From Deltaproteobacteria bacterium (GTDB lineage Bacteria > Desulfobacterota > Syntrophorhabdia > Syntrophorhabdales > Syntrophorhabdaceae), in contig DNYO01000352.1 in NCBI GenBank assembly GCA_003506795.1, positions 1-20,354 on the forward strand: a stretch of 20,354 bases of DNA, given 5' to 3'. The number at the start of each line of letters is the position of its first letter. The stretch's first letter is position 1. This document shows positions 6,710 through 14,294 of this stretch, in pieces. Both the position numbers and the translations under genes were made by a program. A model generated the notes under the pieces. The model saw only the letters and a list, made by a program, of their open reading frames with translations, did not search any database and was not told where the DNA came from.

Positions 6710-8551
6710 TTAGATCCTCTCAAGAATGACCACAGCACCACTGTCGCCGTCGATCCTGATGAGGTCTCCCGTCTTGATGAGATGGGTGGCCTTCCCCGTC
6801 CCAACCACGGTGGGAAGCCCGTACTCCCTGCAAACTATGGCGGCGTGGCACATGGGACCGCCCACATCAGTCACGGCTCCCGCTATCTTAACAAATGCCG
6901 GGGCCCAACTTGGCGAGGTGGTGGTGGCGACAAGTATCTCCCCTTCCTTGAGATCGGAAAGTTCCGAAACATTCCTGAGGACCCTTGCCCTTCCCTCGAC
7001 TATCCCCGACGAACCGGGCGAACCCTTCAATTCCGTCTGCTCTCCTTCCCCATCACCTCCGCCTTTTAACCACTCGCCCAGCACATCGGTCGTAACACCC
7101 CAGAGTACTATGGTGAAAGGTTCCGTGACGACATCCGGCGGCACCCCGAGTGCCGGCGGCGGCACCCAGTCCCTGAACTTCTTATAGACTTCCTTCCTCC
7201 AGGTGATCTCCTTTGGCCAGTACGACGGTCCCCTTGGCTTGACACCTGTTGCCCATGCAGTACAGTAGTCCCAGAGCGCCTGCTTGATCTCGTCCCTTTT
7301 CAGGTACCAGATATCCTCCACATCCTCTATGAACCCCGAGTTCTGGAGGATCCTGCCGATCTGCCGGACCTTGTTCCAGAAAATACTGTGGAACCAGTGC
7401 TCTATGTAAAAGAGATGGTCCTCAACATAAGGAAATACGGTCCTGGCAACCGCCAGGCACTGCTCGAAGGCCTCCCGGTCGTCGTCGGTCTTGATAAGCT
7501 TCCTGTATTCCTCCACGATCCTGTCGCGCTCTTTCACGAGTTTTTCCGTGGGGCGCCCGACCTCTTTACCTTCCTTAATGCTCCTGATATGCATCCTGAT
7601 GGCATCGAAAGGAATGTCCAGATTATCGTTCCAACTGATATGGTGGTGGTACCATCCCGTCCCTGTCGATATGTAGAACCAGGGATAGCGGGCCCTCTCC
7701 ATTTCGGAAAGCCAATCCTTACCCGCGGGGGACTTCTCCAGTTCGGCCATCAGGCCCGCGGCGTTAAGCGGTCTCATGAACAATTCTTCAAAGCCTTCTT
7801 TAATGGCGAGCCTTGCCAGCCTTATCAGCTCTGAATCGGGTTTGTACATGACAACATCGATACCGGAGACCATCTTTGTCAGGGTGGATATGGGGATCCC
7901 CGGAAAGATCTGGTTCGTGGTATTGATGAAGGTCACATACGCGGCGTACCCGAGATTGAGGAACTCAAAATGGTATTGCCAGTTCAGAAGCCCCATGTTG
8001 ATGAGGTCGTCATACCTCTTGAGCATGTCAAAACCGCGGCCTTTTCCCACACCTTCCGTGACGACCGAGATGTCTTCCATCTCAGGAAGTTCGCTAAACT
8101 CCAGCGCCTCCAGTTCCGCGATCAGCCCCGTCACCTTCTTCTTCCAGTTTTCGTAGAGCCTGTCCCAGTTCTGGTAATAGTACCCGGCCCTTTCAAGGAA
8201 GTGCGGCACCCTTTTCGCTACCACCTCCTGGTCGGCTATGCCAACAGGGGTGATATACACATAGCCGTTGACGATGCGGTGGTCGATGCCGAGCGCCGGC
8301 GGGATTATGAAATGTCTCGTGTTGTACTGGGACAGCGCCAAAGACCAGGCCTCATCCCATATGAGGTCGAACGGGTAGTGTGGCTCCGGGTAATGAAGGC
8401 CGTCATAATACCAGATCTGACTGCTCTCGAACGCCCCTCTTTCCGGATCGTCCTTCGAGAACTGGTACTGGTAAGGATACATCCTTTCCCACCCCTGAGT
8501 GCCCGCGATAACAGGCACGTCATGGGGATCCATAAATGTTGTTCCAGCCAT
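6710..8551 (-). CDS. ppsA-like: PEP-synthase-like phospho-histidine subunit (phenylphosphate synthase 70-kDa subunit-like)
   Basis: This 613-residue protein ends in the swivelling phospho-histidine domain of PEP-utilising enzymes: DVGGPMCHAAIVCREYGLPTVVG with His569 as the phosphoryl carrier, then GDLIRIDGDSGAVVILE. About 500 residues precede it, rich in Trp, Tyr and His, including an odd YHHHISW run at 301-307. This fits the substrate-binding region of phenylphosphate synthase protein 1, which moves a phosphoryl group from histidine to phenol. The PEP/pyruvate-binding TIM barrel of true PEP synthase is absent here and in the neighbours, arguing against a PEP role. It follows the duplicated barrel gene by 24 bases and precedes the ATP-grasp subunit gene. 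Assignment to an aryl-phosphate synthase is strong by layout. Phenol is the default substrate, but catechol, cresol or another hydroxyarene are open. Confidence 0.85.
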   Translation of the reverse strand: MAGTTFMDPHDVPVIAGTQGWERMYPYQYQFSKDDPERGAFESSQIWYYDGLHYPEPHYPFDLIWDEAWSLALSQYNTRHFIIPPALGIDHRIVNGYVYITPVGIADQEVVAKRVPHFLERAGYYYQNWDRLYENWKKKVTGLIAELEALEFSELPEMEDISVVTEGVGKGRGFDMLKRYDDLINMGLLNWQYHFEFLNLGYAAYVTFINTTNQIFPGIPISTLTKMVSGIDVVMYKPDSELIRLARLAIKEGFEELFMRPLNAAGLMAELEKSPAGKDWLSEMERARYPWFYISTGTGWYHHHISWNDNLDIPFDAIRMHIRSIKEGKEVGRPTEKLVKERDRIVEEYRKLIKTDDDREAFEQCLAVARTVFPYVEDHLFYIEHWFHSIFWNKVRQIGRILQNSGFIEDVEDIWYLKRDEIKQALWDYCTAWATGVKPRGPSYWPKEITWRKEVYKKFRDWVPPPALGVPPDVVTEPFTIVLWGVTTDVLGEWLKGGGDGEGEQTELKGSPGSSGIVEGRARVLRNVSELSDLKEGEILVATTTSPSWAPAFVKIAGAVTDVGGPMCHAAIVCREYGLPTVVGTGKATHLIKTGDLIRIDGDSGAVVILERI

Positions 8552-8575
8552 AGCTTCCCCTCCCCCTTTTTTGTG

Positions 8576-9223
8576 TTAAAGCCTGAACCATTGCGGTTCG
8601 TCAAAACGTTCGGTGCACCGCAGGATCCTGCTTTTATAGTTGATCACGTACTCATTGCGCATCTTGAGAGTGACCCTTCTGAAATCCTCATTGTTGAGGA
8701 GCCTTCCGATATCGATAGGGTCCTTGAAGGTGAATTCGGCTATGATCTCGGAAAACCCCCCGAAGAGCACGTTCCACCCTCCCGTCACCTCGAGGTAATC
8801 CAGCTTCTTCATCGCCGGGATGTGCTCGTTGATGATAAAATCCGCGTACTCCTTCTTCACCCCCGGTTTGAGGTCATAGTACTGGTTGAACTTCCATACC
8901 CCTTTCTGTATCGAATAATTCTCGCGCTTCACGTTCCCTGTAGGCTCGTAGACGCCGGAGACATAATTGTAGACGAGGGATTTCAGCGTCAGCGTCAACT
9001 CCTTGAACTTTGGCGTGCTCACAACCTCCGTGAGTCGGGCAAGACTTTCCGCCGCGTACACGGCAACGATCTTCGGCCCGAAACCGACCTCAACGTAATA
9101 GCCCCCCACGGGATAAAAACTTTTTCCAGCCGTTTCAGGTATATATCTGTCCGTGATGAACTGGGCGTATTCGGCTTCGCTGCCGGGGATTATCTCCCAA
9201 TGCTGGGTAAACAGGATCGACAT
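8576..9223 (-). CDS. Duplicated dimeric alpha/beta-barrel (ferredoxin-like, NIPSNAP/EthD-like) protein
   Basis: This is a 215-residue (about 24 kDa) cytosolic protein with an internal duplication. The first half opens TQHWEIIPGSEAEYAQFI and the second, from about residue 112, NQYYDLKPGVKKEYADFI. Each is followed by an x-IP helix end, a Gly-rich beta strand (GGYYVEVGFG, GGWNVLFGG) and a closing helix ending near a KxxVxNY-like segment (SLVYNYVSG, NEYVINYKS). This is the layout of two fused dimeric alpha/beta-barrel units. No CBS domain is visible, although the slot next to the phosphotransferase genes and the 24-kDa size match the CBS-containing third subunit of phenylphosphate synthase. Its ATG lies 4 bases after the stop of the Mo-subunit gene, with an AAGGAGG site inside that gene, so translation is probably coupled. 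Function unknown; an accessory or substrate-binding role is inferred. Confidence 0.75.
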   Translation of the reverse strand: MSILFTQHWEIIPGSEAEYAQFITDRYIPETAGKSFYPVGGYYVEVGFGPKIVAVYAAESLARLTEVVSTPKFKELTLTLKSLVYNYVSGVYEPTGNVKRENYSIQKGVWKFNQYYDLKPGVKKEYADFIINEHIPAMKKLDYLEVTGGWNVLFGGFSEIIAEFTFKDPIDIGRLLNNEDFRRVTLKMRNEYVINYKSRILRCTERFDEPQWFRL

Positions 9224-9227
9224 AGCG

Positions 9228-11591
9228 TCACACCTCCTTTCGGCGTTCCTTTTCTTCCTTCAGTCTGTCAAAAACACGCTCCGATGTGACGGGCAGTTCG
9301 TTGATCCGCACCCCCGTCGCGTCGTACACAGCATTCAGTATGGCGGGGATTGTGGGCATGATCGCCCCCTCGCCGACCTCCTTCGCCCCGAAGGGACCGT
9401 TGGGTTCGTTGCTCTCAATGATAATGGTCTCGACGTTCGGCATATCGAGACAGGTCGGTATGCGGTACTCCCCGAGGGTGGGGTTAGCAACCCTCCCTCC
9501 CCCATCGAATTTGACCTCCTCGAAGAGTGCCTCGCCCAGTCCCATGGACAGGGAGCCCTGCATTTGCCCTTCCACATTGGTGCGGTTAATGGCAAACCCG
9601 CAATCGTGGGCATCGGTCATCTTGTCGACGGTCACCTGTCCCGTTTCCATGTCCACCGTCACCTCTACCACCTGCGCTGAGCACCCATAGGCGGGAGACG
9701 TGCCCACCGCCGCGCCCTTGTACTTGCCTCCAAGTTCCCCGGGCTTGTAGGCGCCCGTGCCCACGATGGTCCCCCGAGCCAGGTAGGCGAGACGCGCCGC
9801 CTCGACAAAGGTGAAGTGTTTCCCCGACGGCGGATCCGTCCATCCGCGATGTTCCTTGATATAACGTGTCCTCAGGGCCGAAAAATCCACGCCCTCCTTT
9901 TTGAAAAGGACCAACCCGTCTTTGATGTCCATCTCTTCAACGGGGATGTTCAATTGCTCCGACAGGACCTCGAGCACCTGGCGTCTTGCCTCCTCGGCCG
10001 CCTGCTTGACAGCGTGGCCCGACATGAGGGTCTGTCTCGACGAATAGGCTCCGAGGTCGACACCGAAGTCCGTGTCTCCCGAGGATACCTTCACATCACC
10101 ATACCTCACACCCAGAGCCTCTGCGGCGATCTGGGTCAGCACCGTGTCCGACCCCTGTCCTATCTCCGCCGCAGGGGTATAGAGATTCACGGTCCCCCCG
10201 TCTTCGGAGAGTTTGATCACAGCGGTGGAGTGGAATGTTTCGGACCGGTATATGGGAAAACCTGCGCCGGAGACAAAAAAACCGCAGGCGACCCCGATTC
10301 CTTTTCCCCTGGGAAGTTTTCCCTTCTTCTTATCCCACCCCGAACCACTGCGGACCGCCTCCAGGCATTCCTTCATCCCGAGGCTGCTCATGTTGAAATC
10401 ATTGCAGGTAATATCGCCGCGCTGCATTATGTTCTTCAGCCGGAATTCGATGGGATCCATCCCCAGGTCCGCGGCTATGATATCAAGCTGCTGCTCCCAT
10501 GCGGCACGGGCCGCCACGCCGCCGTGACCCCTCTGGGCGCCGTTGGCCGGCTTGTTGGTGTAGATGCGATAGCCGTCGTATTTCATATTGGGAAGCCTGT
10601 AAGGCGCCCCGAGGAGGGAGCCGGCATAGTAGACCGTGGCGATACCGAAACTGGAGTAGGCCCCGCCGTCCAGGTAGCAGGTGTTCTTCAGGGCCACGAG
10701 GGTGCCATCCTTTTTCACGCCCGTTGTCAGCTCGTGGAAGAACTGGTGGCGCGCACGGCTGTGCCAGAAGACCTGCTCCCTTGTGAAGGCCATTTTCACG
10801 GGTCTGCCGGTCCTGATCGCCATAAGGCTCGTCGTCAGTTCAAGGGTGCTAGCCGAGGCTTTGGGCCCGAAACCACCACCCACACAGGGCTGGGCCACCC
10901 TCACCTTGCCTATGGGCAAACCAAGCACCATGGCCAGGGTCCTTTGAACATAATGGGGTGCCTGCGTCGACGAATAGAGGGTAAGGCCCCGACCGGGGTC
11001 ATAGAATGCGAGACACGCCTGGGGTTCCAGAAAGGCTCCATCCTGTTTCTTGTTCACGAATTTATCGGTCCTGACAAGATCGCAGGTCTTGAGGGCCTCT
11101 TCCACATCTCCGAATTCCTGGTGGACCTCGGCACCGATATTGTTTGGAAAGTCTTCGTGAATGACCGGGGCGCCCTCTTTTATTGCCTCAAAGGGATCGA
11201 GAACCACGGGGAGTTCCTCGTACTCGACCTCGATCAGCGCGGCCGCCTCAAGGGCCGTCTCCAGATCGACCGCCGCGACCGCCGCTATTTCGTCCCCTAC
11301 GTATCTGGCCTTGTCGATGCAAAAAATGGTTTCATCGTACCGGGCAGGACTAACACCGAACTTCACCGCGCCGGCCTCTTGTGCCGTTACCACATCCTTT
11401 ACACCGGGAAGCTTTTTCGCCTTCGAAGTATCGATCTTCCTGATCCTGGCATGCGCCACGGGACTCTGAAGGAGTGCCCCGTACAGCATGTCAGGCATGG
11501 AGAGATCATCCGCGTACCGCGCCTTACCCGTGGCCTTGGCACGACCGTCTACCCGGGGAACCCTCGTATTGATAACGCTGTATTCCTTCAT
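9228..11591 (-). CDS. hcrA-like: Molybdenum hydroxylase large subunit, 4-hydroxybenzoyl-CoA reductase alpha-like
   Basis: This 787-residue protein is the Mo-binding subunit of a xanthine-dehydrogenase-family enzyme. Cofactor motifs seen are GGGFGPK (238-244), GAQRGHG (351-357), EIGQGSDTVLTQIAAEALG and the C-terminal GAKEVGEG with the catalytic Glu741. The segment YDGYRIYTNKP before the RGHG motif and GAYKPGELGGKYKGAAVGTSPAYG resemble 4-hydroxybenzoyl-CoA reductase, as I recall it, more than xanthine dehydrogenase. That enzyme removes an aromatic hydroxyl from a CoA thioester using low-potential electrons. The gene lies 19 bases after the [2Fe-2S] subunit gene. Length fits the family (about 770). 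An aromatic dehydroxylase is favoured by operon context, but a hydroxylase of an aromatic or N-heterocycle remains possible because of the unusual FAD subunit next door. Confidence 0.85.
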   Translation of the reverse strand: MKEYSVINTRVPRVDGRAKATGKARYADDLSMPDMLYGALLQSPVAHARIRKIDTSKAKKLPGVKDVVTAQEAGAVKFGVSPARYDETIFCIDKARYVGDEIAAVAAVDLETALEAAALIEVEYEELPVVLDPFEAIKEGAPVIHEDFPNNIGAEVHQEFGDVEEALKTCDLVRTDKFVNKKQDGAFLEPQACLAFYDPGRGLTLYSSTQAPHYVQRTLAMVLGLPIGKVRVAQPCVGGGFGPKASASTLELTTSLMAIRTGRPVKMAFTREQVFWHSRARHQFFHELTTGVKKDGTLVALKNTCYLDGGAYSSFGIATVYYAGSLLGAPYRLPNMKYDGYRIYTNKPANGAQRGHGGVAARAAWEQQLDIIAADLGMDPIEFRLKNIMQRGDITCNDFNMSSLGMKECLEAVRSGSGWDKKKGKLPRGKGIGVACGFFVSGAGFPIYRSETFHSTAVIKLSEDGGTVNLYTPAAEIGQGSDTVLTQIAAEALGVRYGDVKVSSGDTDFGVDLGAYSSRQTLMSGHAVKQAAEEARRQVLEVLSEQLNIPVEEMDIKDGLVLFKKEGVDFSALRTRYIKEHRGWTDPPSGKHFTFVEAARLAYLARGTIVGTGAYKPGELGGKYKGAAVGTSPAYGCSAQVVEVTVDMETGQVTVDKMTDAHDCGFAINRTNVEGQMQGSLSMGLGEALFEEVKFDGGGRVANPTLGEYRIPTCLDMPNVETIIIESNEPNGPFGAKEVGEGAIMPTIPAILNAVYDATGVRINELPVTSERVFDRLKEEKERRKEV

Positions 11592-11610
11592 GATCGGCTC
11601 TTCCTCCTTC

Positions 11611-12081
11611 CTATTTCTTCATCATGCCAGCCGCCGCGTGGACCGCTTCGACGATCTTCTGGTACCCGGTGCACCTGCAGAGGTTGCCTGACAGCGCCGC
11701 CCGTATCTCGGGTTCAGAAGGATTGGAGTTTCTATCGAGCAGCGTCTTTGCAGAAAGGATCATACCGGAGGTGCAGAACCCGCACTGGATCGCACCGTAC
11801 TCCACAAAAGCCTCCTGGACGGGATGCAGTTCCGCGCCCTCGCTGACGCCTTCTATCGTCGTGATCTCGCTCCCATTCACCTGAACGGCAAGCACAAGAC
11901 AGGAATTGACTGGCCGCCCGTCCACAACGACGGTGCAGGCCCCGCAGTCCCCGATACCGCAACCCACCTTGGTTCCCAGGAACCCCAGGTCTTCCCTGAG
12001 CACCTGAGCCAGCGTTCTATTGGGCTCCACCGCTACCTCGAAAGCCCTTTTGTTTACGATCAGGGTTATGAGCTTCTTCAT
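11611..12081 (-). CDS. hcrC-like: Molybdenum hydroxylase [2Fe-2S] subunit
   Basis: This 156-residue protein carries two [2Fe-2S] clusters and passes electrons between the Mo and FAD subunits. Cys41, Cys46, Cys49 (CGIGDCGAC) and Cys61 form the plant-ferredoxin-type cluster. Cys100, Cys103 (CGFC), Cys135 and Cys137 (CRC) form the second, buried cluster of the family. All eight ligands are present. Length is normal for CoxS/XdhC/HcrC-like proteins, and there is no signal peptide, so the enzyme is cytosolic. It sits 16 bases after the FAD subunit gene and 19 before the Mo subunit gene. Subunit assignment is secure; substrate specificity is set by the large subunit. Confidence 0.93.
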   Translation of the reverse strand: MKKLITLIVNKRAFEVAVEPNRTLAQVLREDLGFLGTKVGCGIGDCGACTVVVDGRPVNSCLVLAVQVNGSEITTIEGVSEGAELHPVQEAFVEYGAIQCGFCTSGMILSAKTLLDRNSNPSEPEIRAALSGNLCRCTGYQKIVEAVHAAAGMMKK

Positions 12082-12097
12082 TGTCCACCTTTTCCTT

Positions 12098-12979
12098 TCA
12101 TTGGCCTTTTGCTTCCCTCAAGGCTCCCGACAGTGTGCGCTTCGTAAGCACCCCTACCATGCTGCAACGGTACCCGGCCCCACCGCGTATATCATCTATG
12201 GGCGTGCATTCCGTTGCGGCGATCTGGCCGGCATGTTCAAAAAGCCCCTCTGATGGCCGCTCCCCGATCAATGCCTTCTCTGCCCGGACCGCGCGTATGG
12301 CTTTTGGAGCCACAGAGCTGAGGATGATCCTCCCGTCCCTGATAACCCCGTCAGGACCGTCGAGCGTGATCCTCGAGGCCACGGCGACGATCGCTATCTC
12401 GAGGGACCTTCTGTGCATAAGTTTGATATAGTCGCCTCCCGTAAACGGCGGCAGGGCATCGATCACGATGTGCGTCAAGATCTCCCCCGGCTTAATTACC
12501 GTCTCGCCGGGGCCCCTAAAAAACCTGTCCAGCGGCACTTCCCTCTCCTGTCGCCTGCTCTTCAGCCTGACCCGCGCTCCCATGGCGATAAGAGGCGGCG
12601 GCAGATCCGCCGCCGGCCTCGCATTCACAATGTTGCCTCCTATAGTCGCCCGGTTCCTCACAAGGGGGGAGCCGAGCACCGAGGCCGCTCTGGAGAGAAC
12701 GGAGAGCTTCTTTCTTATAAGATCGAACTCCACGAGCTTCTGGATGATCAGGTGAGCACCTATGGAGATCCCTCCGTTTACCGGTTCAATCTCGGAAATT
12801 CCTGGTATCTTTCCAATACCCACCAGGGACCGGGGCGCGAGCAAGCCCTTCTTCATGTTCACGAGGAGGTCGGTGCCTCCCGCAATGATCCTGGCAGAAC
12901 CTTTCAGCTGGGAAAGCAGCTTGCATGCCTCGCCAATATCCCTGGGTTCGTAATAATCAAATTTCGGCAGCAGGTGCAT
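12098..12979 (-). CDS. Molybdenum hydroxylase FAD subunit, without the extra [4Fe-4S] insertion
   Basis: This 293-residue protein of the CoxM/XdhB/HcrB family binds FAD with AGGTDLL (33-39) and RATIGGNIVNARPAAD (110-125), followed by the CO-dehydrogenase-type C-terminal domain. Only three cysteines occur, widely spaced (residue 18 and two near the C-terminus). The sequence runs straight from TIGGN into RPAADLPPPLIAMG. The roughly 40-residue insertion that holds a [4Fe-4S] cluster in 4-hydroxybenzoyl-CoA reductase beta subunits is therefore missing. The length (293 against about 320) agrees. A strong AGGAGG lies 6 bases before the ATG. It is first of the three subunit genes, 61 bases after the Tm-1-like copy 2. 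Subunit identity is firm. The missing cluster matters for electron-flow direction. Confidence 0.9.
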   Translation of the reverse strand: MHLLPKFDYYEPRDIGEACKLLSQLKGSARIIAGGTDLLVNMKKGLLAPRSLVGIGKIPGISEIEPVNGGISIGAHLIIQKLVEFDLIRKKLSVLSRAASVLGSPLVRNRATIGGNIVNARPAADLPPPLIAMGARVRLKSRRQEREVPLDRFFRGPGETVIKPGEILTHIVIDALPPFTGGDYIKLMHRRSLEIAIVAVASRITLDGPDGVIRDGRIILSSVAPKAIRAVRAEKALIGERPSEGLFEHAGQIAATECTPIDDIRGGAGYRCSMVGVLTKRTLSGALREAKGQ

Positions 12980-13040
12980 CGATACCTCCTTTTTCGTCCC
13001 CCGTCATTTAAATAGCCGCATACAAAAGTTCCCTTGCTCC

Positions 13041-14294
13041 TCAAGCGGTCTTGCGCGCAGTCAAGACCCCGCCTGACGAGCCAAGGAACTCCATCCCGGC
13101 GCTTATTACCGATTGGGCAAAAGTCTCCTCCTCCATGTTGGCGTCTATCTCCATTATTGCTATCTTCGAAAACACATGTTTTCTCAACTCATCCACAAAA
13201 CACCTGTCTTCTTCGGGATCGTAGGTCGGGCTTCCCGGTCTATCGACGGACGACCAGCCCTTCATTGGAACAACGATCTTTACCGGACCGCCAGCCCTGT
13301 TCAATTTGTCCGCGAATACCCGGGCGGCCGCTCTAAGTTCATCGGGTGACGCCCGAAGCCACGTCCTGTACCTGTCGATGTCATATTTCCTTCGGGTCTT
13401 GTGGTCTTCGGTGTACCTTGATTTCGGCGGTGTTATGTGGTTGACACCGCAGGTGGAGATGATCTGGGGGATCCCGGCCTTGCCTGCCGCCTCCATCCTG
13501 GTGGGCCCGGCGTCCCTCATTCCTCCCACGAGATGTTCCATCACCGCGCCGGGGGCAAGGTCAATGACGGCGTCGAAGAGCCTCTGCGACACCATGGCCT
13601 CCATGGCCCTGTCGCCGACGCCGGCGGCGGAGAACCCCGTCACCTGGTGCCCCTTCGCCTCAAGGGCCAGCCTCACGGCACTGGCGCATTTGTCGCAGGG
13701 CCCCAGCATCGTAAGCGCAACCGCCTTCTTGCCGCCGTCTTTCCCCGCGGATGAGAGCGGCGGCGTATCCGCCATGGAGCATATCCCCCTTGCCGCCCTG
13801 TCGATGACATTCTTCAGCACGTCGCCGAGTCCGGCTATCTCGACCACCGAGTGCATCAGCGCGATATCACCGGTGTCGATATATCGCGTGGACATGCCGG
13901 GCAGGGCCGCCGTGGACGAGACCATCAGCTTCGGTACGCCAAAGGGCAGTGCCCGCATCACGTCCGTCGCCATCAGGGAACCCGTGGAACCCCCAATCCC
14001 GATGATCCCGTCAAGCCTCCCTTCGTGCAACAGGTTAAGTGCGGTGATCGCGGCGCCGCTCGTCATTATGGCGGTGTTCCTGGCCCGTTCGGTGGAAGCC
14101 AGGATCTCTTCCATGGTGCTTCCCGCGGCCCGCGCCACCTCGTCGGACGGTATGTCGGCGGTGATCCCCACTGCGGGCCTCATGGACATGTCAAGTACGA
14201 CGGGTAATCCGCCGAGCTGACTTATCCTGTCGCGCAGATAGAATGTCTCCGTGCCTTTGGTATCAAGGGTGGAAACAATAAGGATCGTCTTCAT
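13041..14294 (-). CDS. Tm-1-like ATP-binding protein, UPF0261 family (copy 2, proximal)
   Basis: This 417-residue paralogue of the protein at 4276-5529 has exactly the same length. Shared landmarks are STLDTKGTETFYLRD at the N-terminus, GIIGIGGSTGSLMATDVMRALPFGVPKLMVSS in the nucleotide-binding domain, ALMHSVVEIAGL, and the C-terminal MKGWSSVDRPGSPTYDPEEDRCF. The family's usual C-terminal INDPAFA-like motif is replaced by MEEETFAQSV, so the two copies differ at a conserved site. The ATG overlaps the stop of the ligase gene by one base (TAATG), which points to translational coupling and a tightly matched supply with the ligase. The biochemical role of bacterial UPF0261 proteins is not established. 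An ATP-dependent step or a hetero-oligomer with copy 1 is inference. Confidence 0.85.
   Translation of the reverse strand: MKTILIVSTLDTKGTETFYLRDRISQLGGLPVVLDMSMRPAVGITADIPSDEVARAAGSTMEEILASTERARNTAIMTSGAAITALNLLHEGRLDGIIGIGGSTGSLMATDVMRALPFGVPKLMVSSTAALPGMSTRYIDTGDIALMHSVVEIAGLGDVLKNVIDRAARGICSMADTPPLSSAGKDGGKKAVALTMLGPCDKCASAVRLALEAKGHQVTGFSAAGVGDRAMEAMVSQRLFDAVIDLAPGAVMEHLVGGMRDAGPTRMEAAGKAGIPQIISTCGVNHITPPKSRYTEDHKTRRKYDIDRYRTWLRASPDELRAAARVFADKLNRAGGPVKIVVPMKGWSSVDRPGSPTYDPEEDRCFVDELRKHVFSKIAIMEIDANMEEETFAQSVISAGMEFLGSSGGVLTARKTA

Noticed and set aside
5550..8551. Split or frameshifted phosphoenolpyruvate synthase
   Set aside because: The ATP-grasp half is encoded downstream of the histidine half, in reverse order to a broken ppsA, and no PEP/pyruvate-binding TIM barrel is present. 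Both products have proper starts, so these are separate subunits.
7970..9289. 439-codon open frame on the plus strand
   Set aside because: It is antisense to the barrel-protein gene and the phospho-histidine subunit gene. It has no recognisable motif and no ribosome site of note.
9816..11846. 676-codon open frame on the plus strand
   Set aside because: It lies wholly opposite the Mo-subunit and [2Fe-2S] subunit genes, whose protein motifs are unmistakable. The frame is open only because of their GC-rich codon pattern, and its translation shows no family motif.
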